A DNA stretch of 64,000 nucleotides from Pipra filicauda (lineage: Eukaryota > Chordata > Aves > Passeriformes > Pipridae), in the NCBI RefSeq assembly GCF_003945595.2, contig NW_024104357.1, positions 1-64,000 of the forward strand. The letters are read 5' to 3'. Shown in pieces: positions 1-10,916 of the stretch. The notes beneath the pieces were generated by a model that searched no databases, had not been told where the DNA came from, and worked only from the letters and a program-made list of their open reading frames with translations. Both the position numbers and the translations under genes were made by a program. Positions within the stretch are counted from its first letter, which is position 1; every line of letters begins with the position of its first letter.

Positions 1-529
1 TTCTGTTTGTTTCCTTTTGCTCACATCTCTCCTGCCTTAGCTCCTCTCAAACCTGCCCTCCCCACCTGTAGAGGGCCAAGCCCTGTGGGCTGCAGCTCTG
101 GCTGGGCACATCAAAGGGTGATGAAAGAGGCACCGCTCAGGTGGGGAGCCGGATCCGTGCTGGACACTGCGACTGATCCAACAGCATTCCACACTCCTCC
201 TGTGAACACAAAAGGTAGGTCTGGGGTTTTTCAGCAGCACCCAGCAAACGTTTCAGTGCAAAGCACGACAGGAGCTCTGTGCTCACCACCCCGAAATCCT
301 GCAGGTTCAGCCCCAGTTCAGCTGCAGAGCAAAAGCTAAAAGAGGAACCAGTGTCTGCCCTTCGCAGTGCCAGGGCAGAGCACAGCCATGGGAAATGAGG
401 AACGTCTAGGGCCTGAGAAGTATTTTAAATTTCACTGTCATCAGGCCAGCCTGACAAAGCTGTGTTTCAATACAAAGGGGACCCACATCTCAAATATGGT
501 CATTATCTCCACTGAGTTGGATGGAATTA
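1..529. other. Single-copy stretch, no feature recognised
   Basis: Moderately GC-rich DNA with short open frames on both strands (for example 7-339 on +) that show no recognisable domain and no consistent coding signal. Nothing is annotated here. Confidence 0.5.
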
Positions 530-735
530 GTGATTTGGTGAGGCAGTGGCACTGGTTGCCCAGAGAAGTTGTGGATTCATTACCCTTGGAACTGCTTAAA
601 GCCGGACTGGATAGGGCCCTGAGCAACCTGATCTAGTGAAAGGTGTCCCTGCCCATGACAGGGGGGTCAGAATGAAATGAACTTTAAGGTCCCTTCCAGC
701 ACAAACCATTCTATGGTTCTATGATTCTGTGAATT
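530..735 (+). mobile_element. CR1 LINE, 3' end fragment
   Basis: The stretch reads as the 3' untranslated end of an avian CR1 retrotransposon in + orientation. It has the block resembling 'ggcactggttgcccagagaa', then 'gggccctgagcaacctgatc', then 'gtccctgcccatgacagg', and ends in the octamer-like tail 'ttctatggttctatgattct'. Only the terminal ~200 bp survive, typical of 5'-truncated CR1 copies. Divergence from the usual motif (for example 'gaatgaaatgaactttaagg') suggests an old, inactive insertion. The 5' boundary is approximate. Confidence 0.85.
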
Positions 736-3700
736 TGGACGTTCACATGCCAAAAAAGTAAGTTCATTCTGTGCCAAAATAGGAGTTAAGGTTTAAATCG
801 AGGTTAACCCAAGACCCTTTGCTTCAATTATTTTTGTTATGGTGTAGTAACCTGAAAAAAATTTGGTGCACGTGCAGAGCTGGATCTGTAACACTGTGCT
901 GAGCTCTCTAAAGGAGTCTGCTCTGTTTCCCCCACTTCATAGGAGAAATGAACACCCACAGGCTTACTCTGGTGTTACTGCACAGCTAAACAAAATGTTC
1001 ATCAAGCAGCAGAACCCATAAACCTGGTTCCCTACAGATTTGAGTCCTTTCTCCTCTGACCCCACACGCTCTGCTAGCAGCACCACTGTTGCCTCTTCCT
1101 TTCCCTTCACTTTTCCTCTGAGCCCAGCACTGGAACAGGTGAGCAGAAATCCCTGCAGAAACAAAGCTGGAGGTAAATCCACTTCCCAGCAAACAGCTTC
1201 CACAGGACAAGCATTTGGTGCCAGAGTTCAGTCTGCCTTTTCCTAGGGGCTAACGTGGGTCTCTCTCCTTCTCGATTCCATGCCAATTTTTACAATAAGC
1301 TAGTGGGAACATAATTTACTTTCTATTTCAAAAGTTGCCAGCTGGTAACTGGAGAGGAAAAAGACCCAACAATCACATATCTATTGTTTCTTTCAGAAAC
1401 TAGCTTAAAAATAAATTTGAGACACTATTTTTCACTAATGTAGCTAAAGCAAAATAGCAGATGTATGTTATGGGAGCACAAATATGTGCTGAAGATAAGG
1501 TTGCTTTGTTGCTTCCATTATGAACTCTGTTTCTTGAGCTGTCATCACTTCTTCAGTGAAATTTTGCTGCCTATTGAGATTTCTGCAGTTGGAAATAAGG
1601 GAAGCAATAGTCCTTACACGACTTACTGCGGGTGAAGGGATGAGACAGCAGCCTAAATCATTTCTGGCTGACCTGCTAATTCCTTCTTCACTTATCCAAC
1701 TTATAGGACCCCATCTCACCCTTGCAGCTGTTGCAGCCCAAACAGCAGCTTTGACTTCACTGACATTTCTTCTCTGTTTTCAAAAGCCAAGCGTACACGC
1801 TTTCAGATACAAAATATTACCGGTTATTTAGCTCCGCATGCAAACCCCATTACTTCCAAAATGCTCTCTCACAAATCCAGCTGTTTATTCCTCCTTGATC
1901 AAGGTTCTACTCAATTCAGTTTCTCTTCTTTGAGCATTACTCCCCACTCCCATTCCACCAAGCACAACCAGATGTGCACAGGGCTCCCTCCATACCCTGC
2001 CAGTCTTGGTAAACAATTCACACAACACTGAGAAAGTCATCCTTTCCCACACCCCAGCAATCCTTATCTCTCTGCCAGGGACACAACTGCAAGCGAACAA
2101 AATCACCAACATTATCCTGGAGTTTCCTTATGTATCACCAATGGTTGTGTGGAAGAGGTGGAACCTTCCAAGGAGTTGCTCTGTAATGGTTGTGCCGTGT
2201 TACCTGATATGGCAACTGGTATATTATTAAGAGACATTTTTCCTGCCTGGCCCCTTCCATAGCACTCTGCAGTCATTAAGGCATTAGTGCAAAGCATACA
2301 TGTATGCACACAGAGCTGCACTTCTATTTCAGGGTCATGTTTAATGAATGTAGCACTGGGGTTCAGCCTGTCCAAACACCTTGTTCTGAGGATGCCAGTC
2401 TGAGCTTCAGCCTCTTCTGCTCAATGTTATACAAGGGACTGCTTGTAGAAATAGAATGAAGATTGCCTCTTAATTGTGACTTATTTTCCTTTCCTGTAAG
2501 ACGTTGCCATTTGAGAATGTCAGTGTGGTTCCCTCCTTCATTTCCTTCCACTTAACTCATAACATTGCAACTAAAATTTCACCAGGTTAAAATGCTTTTA
2601 ATGCACTGGGCTTTATTTGCCTTTTTGCTCTTTGCTTTAAAAGCTTAATGTTTCCCGATGAAATTCATCCTGTGAGCAGGAAGATGCTCAAAGGAGAGGC
2701 AGAGTTTTAAAACCTCCGAGTCTGGAGTTTTATTTATGCTAAATGTTGCGGACTCCATTTGGTCTTTTAGCCAAGGATGATCCAGCTCAGTTCACTACTT
2801 CTAGGACTCCTGCCAAAGCAGAACTTACTTTTGTTTAACACGGTTAGTGTATTTTTATTATAACATTGGTGCTGTATCCTTAGCCCTACTGGGGACCTTT
2901 ATTTCAGTTCCAGTCTATTATTTCCTATGATCTGCTTAAGTGGAAACCAGTCATTTTTTGCTTAATCATATAGGGTAGCAAAGTGAAAGAACAATTTGCT
3001 CTTTCATTGCTCCACAGCTCTTCCTACAGCAGGTGAGGAACTAGTTTCAGGTTCAAAAGAACTGCACATTTGACAATTTTTTGACAAGGGGTTTGGTTTA
3101 CCAGCAAAAGGATTTTTTGGCTACAAGCTCATGTTGCCAGCTGACAAAAACACTTAAGCCTCAATTCTCTTTGCAGTAAACCAAGAACAACAAAAGTAAA
3201 GTCAGCAGATAACACAGAAAGTGACACCTGAATCAAGGTGTATTTTCATCACATTAAAGTGAGAATAAACTTATCTATCCCATTTTATCTCAGTCCAAAT
3301 GAACCAAGTTAAACTTTAACCAATTTTTTAAAAGCACATAAGTCTTACAGGCAGCATCATCTCCATTTCTCTTTTCCTTCCCCAAATATCAATTCTAAAC
3401 AGCATATGCCAGATAGGTACATTGAATGAGAGACACAATTACCTTCTATTCAGAGCTACTCCCTGTGTGCAAGCACCCTAGACATCTTTGGACTAAAATT
3501 ATAAACCAGTATTGATGAAACAATGTACTTTAGCTTTTATGTTCACACTCAAGGATGGATCAAAATAAGCTCTAATGGTCAGATTTCAAAAGAACTTGGT
3601 GTGAGAGCTCCAGCTGGGAACAATGACAGCAACTAAGCATGCAGCTCTTTCAGAAAGGCAGCCTGATGATATCCAGAATTGTGTGTCATTCAGAACATTT

Positions 3701-5066
3701 TCTTCTTTTGCCTTCTTTAAAGCTACATAAGCCTGTGTTTACTGCTGCTTTACAGCTTCCTCTACCAACAGCCATGTAATCATTAGATGAATTATCCAAG
3801 CATAGCAATTACTATAGAACAGATGCTCCTAAAAGGCAAAAAAAAAAAAAAGAAAAAACCCTCATTCCTACAATAAGGTAATAGACTTCCTTTGTATATC
3901 TGATATTTTTCTTAATAATGCTCAAACAATAAATGTGCATTTGCAATGCCCCTTTTTCTTCAAAAGAAGTAAAGGAAACTTTTAAAAAAACTTATAGAAA
4001 TCTATTTCTCTCATGGTTAATACGTAGTATGGAAGAGGTCAAAATAATACAGATCATTCAGATTGCAAATAAAATATGGAGGATAAAAATTCTTAGAATG
4101 TTCGAGGGATTTAGGATTTTACGGCCCCATTTCTAATGCACCTTCAGCTGGATGATTCCAACAGGAATGATGAGCAAAAGGAACCAACATCCTGCCATTC
4201 CTCCATGAGAATTGGACCTTTACTGCTATTTTTTTTACAATTTAAATATTCATGCCAAGTCCAGTTCACACTCATCATTGCTGATGAGAAAGCTGTGCTT
4301 AATTTGCTTTGAAGATTACAATGACAACAGTACTCGGATCTATTCTGGAACACTTACCAACAAAAACAAGCACCTCCACAGACATTTCCATCCCCTGTAC
4401 CTCCTTTGGGTTGTTTTTGGGAAATGTCCTCCTTGCTGTTCCTCAAATGTTTTCCTCAAAACAAGTGATGTTTAACATCAAAGGACTTTGTGTTTTTTCC
4501 CTGTTCTACATGATCTATGTAGATCTATGTAGAGCAGCAATCACCAAAAGCAAAGAAATTAACACACTCCTCTTCCTTTTTATTTCTTTTTCCATCTGTT
4601 CTCAATGGGTGCACTATTTTAGACCATAAATTGGTGATATTAGTTGTTAAATCTTCCTAAAATTATTACTGTAGTGTGTAATCCACAGACAGTATTTTAA
4701 CAGTTTATGTCCTTGCACAAGCAAAATACTCTTTGAAACTCATTGGGCTTTACCGCAAAACATTACGAGGAGCTGGCTGCAAGTGGCTTCCAACAATATT
4801 GTGTAATTTTGCTCAAACTTGATTTTTTGCGAAGTGCTTTAGAAAAGTCACTTTAACAAGAAATTTCATTGTATAATGGGACGTGACTGTTCATGATAGG
4901 ATTTCATTTTAAATTCAGTTCATTACAGTGCCAACAGGAAAGATACGACTTGTCTTATTGCATCTTATCATTTACCACGATTTTTAGTTCCATTATTAGT
5001 TTGGATTATCGAAGCAAGATTGTCACTTATCACCTGATTAAATGCACAGCAGAAGTCAAAGTGGGA
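736..5066. other. AT-rich single-copy DNA, no gene recognised
   Basis: About 4.3 kb with scattered short ORFs (the longest, near 4309-4629, is 106 codons) that I do not recognise. An A-tract at 3840-3851 is the only simple repeat of note. Base composition changes abruptly to GC-rich at about 5066, where the macrosatellite begins. Confidence 0.5.
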
Positions 5067-6991
5067 GACCCGCTCCCCGCTAACGGGGCGGTCACCCCGC
5101 ACAGGCTGCCAGCTGAGGGAGCACAAAGGCTCCCAGACCCGGACCCTGCTTACAGGCGGGTTCACACCCAGGGAGCCACGGAGCTCGGCCTTCCCCCGAG
5201 GACAGGGAGGGCACACGCCCAGCCCCACGCCTGTGGAAGGGTGGGGACCCCACGGGACACCCGCCTGGTTACAGAGGGTCCCTCCAACCGCCCGCCGGGC
5301 ACGGGGGACGCACAAAGCCCCACTTACAGGGCCGCCCCCGAGGCCCGGCACTCCCAACAGTGGCCTGACGGCCTAAGGCCGGAGGGGGGGGGTGGGGATC
5401 ACGCTGGCACATCACCAGCAGGACAGGCAGCCCCGCAGCGCAGGCACACGCCCAGGCCCTGGCTACAGGCGGGTCACGGTGCCTGCACCACCACTAACGG
5501 GCTTCGCTCTGTCCTGGGGAAGAAGGGGCAAGGCTGGGCCCTGTCTCCACCCGTGGGTTCAGAGGGCACGCCCCGGTTGTTGCACAGAGCCCCTCTTTCC
5601 CTCCTGGGAAGTCTAAGCTACACTAGCCTCACTTTTGCTACGGGGGATAAAACACAAGCTCACTTGCTCACTCACACCGACAAACACAAAAACACAAAGG
5701 GGGAACGTCCCAGAAGAGGGCGCAGGTTCTGTGCAGCCAACGCGTGGGGAGCCATCCCTCCCTCTGGGCAGGAGAGCAGAGCCTCAGCCCTGCCCCGGGC
5801 TCTGCAGAGGCCAGAGGGGCCTCAGCACACGGAGGGGCTTCACAACTGGCCCAGGGACCAAGGCCGTGACACGCCCCAGCTACAGGGGGGCACTCTGGCC
5901 AGGGGCCATAAGCAGGCACAAAGGTGCCAGGGGGAAAAGCCCTGCCCTGCTTACAGGGCGGGCTGGGGGTCAGCAAAAGCCCTGCCCTGCTTACAGGGCG
6001 GGCTGGGGGTCAGCAAAAGCCCTGCCCTGCTTACAGGGCGGGCTGGGGGTCAGCAAAAGCCCTGCCCTGCTTACAGGGCGGGCTGGGGGTCAGCAAAAGC
6101 CCTGCCCTGCTTACAGGGCGGGCTGGGGGTCAGAAAAAGCCCTGCCCTGCTTACAGGGCGGGCTGGGGGTCAGCAAAAGCCCTGCCCTGCTTACAGGGCG
6201 GGCTGGGGATAGGGAGAGCTCCGTTTCCCCCCTTGGGTGAGGAGATGGGGGCTCTCACCCTCCTTACAGGGTTGCCCCTCTCTCCAGGCAGCCAAAGGAG
6301 CGCCATGGCCAAAGGCCAGCAAAGCAAAGCAAAGACCCAGCCCTGCTTACAGGGAGGTCGCCCAGCGCAAAGCCAGCAGGGCAGCCTGAAGGTGCCCGCC
6401 GGACTCTTACGGATCCCTGCCCGGGGGGTGCCCGGGAGGTGCCTTTGCCCAGAGGGTCTCTGTCGTGCCCCCTCTTGAGCTCGACGCTGCTGTTCCTCTC
6501 CTTGGCTCTTGCCTCGCTGGTCCACTCTTGAGCTCGACGCTGCTGCTCCTCTTCTTCGCTCTTGCCTCGAAGTTCCAGTCCTGTCTCTTCTTTCTTCTCC
6601 GACGGCTTCTGCCAAGGCAGGAGGACACAGTTGAGCCTGAGAAACACCAGCTCCTCCCCAAGAAGGAAACCCGGTCCCTACACCCCCAGAGGGAGATCTC
6701 CAAGCCACTACCCACCCACAGGCCCCCCCAGCTCCACAAACCCCTCCAAACTTCACTTGGTCTCACCAGAGCGACGCAGTCCCATCCGCTGCTGGGAGCC
6801 GGGCCCTCTGGGCAAAAGCAGCTGGGCATGCAAGGCAGTGGCCAAAGAGGCTGCACCCCCGCTTACAGGGGGCTCCGGCCGCTGCCTGGAGCGCAAAGTG
6901 CCCGGGACTCCAGGGCACTGGCCCCGACTGACAGGGCAGCCCTGGGCCCAAAGGCCCGCGGAGGCTCCTTCTCTCCGCTTCGGGGGCACCT
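5067..6991 (+). repeat. Macrosatellite unit 1
   Basis: First unit, 1925 bp. Its nested array has 7 copies of the 40-mer with the 'gtcagc' spacer variant. It alone carries a 53-bp tandem duplication beginning 'cttgagctcgacgctgctg' at 6474 and again at 6527. It shares diagnostic variants ('cgggcacggggg', 'ggcacgccccggttgttg') with unit 4 rather than with its neighbour, unit 2. Confidence 0.9.
5935..6206 (+). repeat. Nested 40-bp minisatellite, 7 copies (unit 1)
   Basis: Exact 40-bp period starting 'aaaagccctgccctgcttac' and continuing 'agggcgggctgggggtcagc'. Copies start at 5935, 5975, 6015, 6055, 6095, 6135 and 6175. Each copy contains the perfect inverted repeat GCCCTG-ctta-CAGGGC. The sixth copy has a one-base variant (cag-a-aaaa). 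Confidence 0.97.
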
Positions 6992-8897
6992 GACCCGCTC
7001 CCCGCTAACGGGGCGGTCGCCCCGCACAGGCTGCCAGCTGAGGGAGCACAAAGGCTCCCAGACCCGGACCCTGCTTACAGGCGGGTTCACACCCAGGGAG
7101 CCACGGAGCTCGGCCTTCCCCCGAGGACAGGGAGGGCACACGCCCAGCCCCACGCCTGTGAAAGGGTGGGGACCCCACGGGACACCCGCCTGGTTACAGA
7201 GGGTCCCTCCAACCGCCCGCCGGGCATGGGGGACGCACAAAGCCCCACTTACAGGGCCGCCCCCGAGGCCCGGCACTCCCAACAGTGGCCTGACGGCCTA
7301 GGGCCGGGGGGGGGATCACGCTGGCACATCACCAGCAGGACAGGCAGCCCCGCAGCGCAGGCACACGCCCAGGCCCTGGCTACAGGCGGGTCACGGTGCC
7401 TGCACCACCACTAACGGGCTTCGCTCTGTCCTGGGGAAGAAGGGGCAAGGCTGGGCCCTGTCTCCACCCGTGGGTTCAGAGGGCACCCCCCGGTTGCTGC
7501 ACAGAGCCCCTCTTTCCCTCCTGGGAAGTCTAAGCTACACTAGCCTCACTTTTGCTACGGGGGATAAAACACAAGCTCACTTGCTCACTCACACCGACAA
7601 ACACAAAAACACAAAGGGGGAACGTCCCAGAAGAGGGAGCAGGTTCTGTGCAGCCAACGTGTGGGGAGCCATCCCTCCCTCTGGGCAGGAGAGCAGAGCC
7701 TCAGCCCTGCCCCGGGCTCTGCAGAGGCCAGAGGGGCCTCAGCACACGGAGGGGCTTCACAACTGGCCCAGGGACCAAGGCCGTGACACGCCCCAGCTAC
7801 AGGGGGTCACTCTGGCCAGGGGCCATAAGCAGGCACAAAGGTGCCAGGGGGAAAAGCCCTGCCCTGCTTACAGGGTGGGCTGGGGGTCGGGAAAAGCCCT
7901 ACCCTGCTTACAGGGTGGGCTGGGGTCGCAAAAGCCCTGACCTCTACGGCGGCTGGGGGCAGAAAACGCCCAGGCCCTTCGTACAGGCTGGCTGGGGTCC
8001 AGCAAAAGGCCTAGCCCTGCTTACAAGGCGGGGCTGGGGATCAGAAAAAAAGCCCTGCCCTGCCTTACAGGGCGGCTGGGGGTTCCAAAAAGCCCCTCCC
8101 TGCTTACAGGGCGGGCTGGGGGTCAGGAAAAGCCCTGCCCTGCTTACAGGGCGGGCTGGGGATAGGGAGAGCTCCGTTTCCCCCCTTGGGTGAGGAGATG
8201 GGGGCTCTCACCCTCCTTACAGGGTTGCCCCTCTCTCCAGGCAGCCAAAGGAGCGCCATGGCCAAAGGCCAGCAAAGCGAAGCAAAGCAAAGACCCAGCC
8301 CTGCTTACAGGGAGGTCGCCCAGCGCAAAGCCAGCCGGGGCACCCTGAAGGTGCCCGCCGGACTCTTACGGATCCCTGCCCGGGGGGGGCCAGGGAGGTG
8401 CATTTGCCCAGAGGGTCCCTGGCGTGCCCCCTCTTGAGCTCGACGCTGCTGCTCCTCTTCTTCGCTCTTGCCTCAAAGTTCCACTGCTGTCTCTTCTTTC
8501 TTCTCCGACGGCTTCTGCCAAGGCAGGAGGACACAATTGAGCCTGAGAAACACCAGCTCCTCCCCAAGAAGGAAACCCGGTCCCTACACCCCCAGAGGGA
8601 GATCTCCAAGCCACTACCCACCCACAGGCCCCCCCAGCTCCACAAACCCCTCCAAACTTCACTTGGTCTCACCAGAGCGACGCAGTCCCATCCGCTGCTG
8701 GGAGCCGGGCCCTCTGAGCAAAGGCAGCTGGGCATGCAAGGCAGTGGCCAAAGAGGCTGCACCCCCGCTTACAGGGGGCTCCGGCCGCTGCCTGGAGCGC
8801 AAAGTGCCCGGGACTCCAGGGCACTGGCCCCGACTTACAGGGCAGCCCTGGGCCCAAAGGCCTGCGGAGGCTCCTTCTCTCCGCTTCGGGGGCACCT
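6992..8897 (+). repeat. Macrosatellite unit 2
   Basis: Second unit, 1906 bp. It carries the 'cgggcatggggg' and 'ggcaccccccggttgctg' variants shared with unit 3. Its nested 40-mer array (7852-8160) is the only degraded one, with substitutions and single-base insertions or deletions in the middle copies, although the flanking parts of the unit are well preserved. Confidence 0.9.
7852..8160 (+). repeat. Nested 40-bp minisatellite, 8 degraded copies (unit 2)
   Basis: The first two and last copies keep the 40-bp period. The copies between about 7930 and 8127 vary by single-base gains and losses, so the period runs from about 33 to 43 bp. Neighbouring arrays are nearly perfect, so this could be real decay or a local consensus error in a long-read assembly. 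Confidence 0.9.
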
Positions 8898-10916
8898 GAC
8901 CCACTCCCCGCTAACGGGGCGGTCGCCCCGCACAGGCTGCCAGCTGAGGGAGCACAAAGGCTCCCAGACCCGGACCCTGCTTACAGGCGGGTTCACACCC
9001 AGGGAGCCACGGAGCTCGGCCTTCCCCCGAGGACAGGGAGGGCACACGCCCAGCCCCACGCCTGTGAAAGGGTGGGGACCCCACGGGACACCCGCCTGGT
9101 TACAGAGGGTCCCTCCAACCGCCCGCCGGGCATGGGGGACGCACAAAGCCCCACTTACAGGGCCGCCCCCGAGGCCCGGCACTCCCAACAGTGGCCTGAC
9201 GGCCTAAGGCCGGAGGGGGGGGGTGGGGATCACGCTGGCACATCACCAGCAGGACAGGCAGCCCCGCAGCGCAGGCACACGCCCAGGCCCTGGCTACAGG
9301 CGGGTCACGGTGCCTGCACCACCACTAACGGGCTTCGCTCTGTCCTGGGGAAGAAGGGGCAAGGCTGGGCCCTGTCTCCACCCGTGGGTTCAGAGGGCAC
9401 CCCCCGGTTGCTGCACAGAGCCCCTCTTTCCCTCCTGGGAAGTCTAAGCTACACTAGCCTCACTTTTGCTACGGGGGATAAAACACAAGCTCACTTGCTC
9501 ACTCACACCGACAAACACAAAAACACAAAGGGGGAACGTCCCAGAAGAGGGAGCAGGTTCTGTGCAGCCAACGCGTGGGGAGCCATCCCTCCCTCTGGGC
9601 AGGAGAGCAGAGCCTCAGCCCTGCCCCGGGCTCTGCAGAGGCCAGAGGGGCCTCAGCACACGGAGGGGCTTCACAACTGGCCCAGGGACCAAGGCCGTGA
9701 CACGCCCCAGCTACAGGGGGTCACTCTGGCCAGGGGCCATAAGCAGGCACAAAGGTGCCAGGGAGAAAAGCCCTGCCCTGCTTACAGGGCGGGCTGGGGG
9801 TCAGGAAAAGCCCTGCCCTGCTTACAGGGCGGGCTGGGGGTCAGGAAAAGCCCTGCCCTGCTTACAGGGCAGGCTGGGGGTCAGGAAAAGCCCTGCCCTG
9901 CTTACAGGGCGGGCTGGGGGTCAGGAAAAGCCCTGCCCTGCTTACAGGGCGGGCTGGGGGTCAGGAAAAGCCCTGCCCTGCTTACGGGGCGGGCTGGGGG
10001 TCAGGAAAAGCCCTGCCCTGCTTACAGGGCGGGCTGGGGGTCAGGAAAAGCCCTGCCCTGCTTACAGGGCGGGCTGGGGGTCAGGAAAAGCCCTGCCCTG
10101 CTTACAGGGCGGGCTGGGGGTCAGGAAAAGCCCTGCCCTGCTTACAGGGCGGGCTGGGGGTCAAGAAAAGCCCTGCCCTGCTTACAGGGCGGGCTGGGGA
10201 TAGGGAGAGCTCCGTTTCCCCCCTTGGGTGAGGAGATGGGGGCTCTCACCCTCCTTACAGGGTTGCCCCTCTCTCCAGGCAGCCAAAGGAGCGCCATGGC
10301 CAAAGGCCAGCAAAGCAAAGCAAAGCAAAGACCCAGCCCTGCTTACAGGGAGGTCGCCCAGCGCAAAGCCCGCCGGGGCACCCTGAAGGTGCCCGCCGGA
10401 CTCTTACGGATCCCTGCCCGGGGGGGGCCAGGGAGGTGCATTTGCCCAGAGGGTCCCTGTCGTGCCCCCTCTTGAGCTCGACGCTGCTGCTCCTCTTCTT
10501 CGCTCTTGCCTCAAAGTTCCACTGCTGTCTCTTCTTTCTTCTCCGACGGCTTCTGCCAAGGCAGGAGGACACAATTGAGCCTGAGAAACACCAGCTCCTC
10601 CCCTACACCCCCAGAGGGAGATCTCCAAGCCACTACCCACCCACAGGCCCCCCCAGCTCCACAAACCCCTCCAAACTTCACTTGGTCTCACCAGAGCGAC
10701 GCAGTCCCATCCGCTGCTGGGAGCCGGGCCCTCTGGGCAAAGGCAGCTGGGCATGCAAGGCAGTGGCCAAAGAGGCTGCACCCCCGCTTACAGGGGGCTC
10801 CGGCCGCTGCCTGGAGCGCAAAGTGCCCGGGACTCCAGGGCACTGGCCCCGACTTACAGGGCAGCCCTGGGCCCAAAGGCCCGCGGAGGCTCCTTCTCTC
10901 CGCTTCGGGGGCACCT
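8898..10916 (+). repeat. Macrosatellite unit 3
   Basis: Third and longest unit, 2019 bp. It has 11 near-perfect 40-mers with the 'gtcagg' spacer variant. It lacks about 19 bp ('aagaaggaaacccggtccc') present in the other units near the 3' third, at about 10602; the deletion is flanked by short C-run microhomology. Confidence 0.9.
9766..10198 (+). repeat. Nested 40-bp minisatellite, 11 copies (unit 3)
   Basis: Eleven near-identical 40-bp copies starting at 9766 and ending with the copy at 10166. The spacer end reads 'gtcagg' where units 1 and 4 have 'gtcagc'. Single-base variants occur in the third copy (gggcAggct), in the sixth (ttacGggg) and before the last copy (gtcaAg). Confidence 0.97.

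Noticed and set aside
9766..10198. CRISPR-like regular repeats
   Set aside because: The 40-mers are head-to-tail with no unique spacers, and the context is a vertebrate genome; this is a minisatellite.
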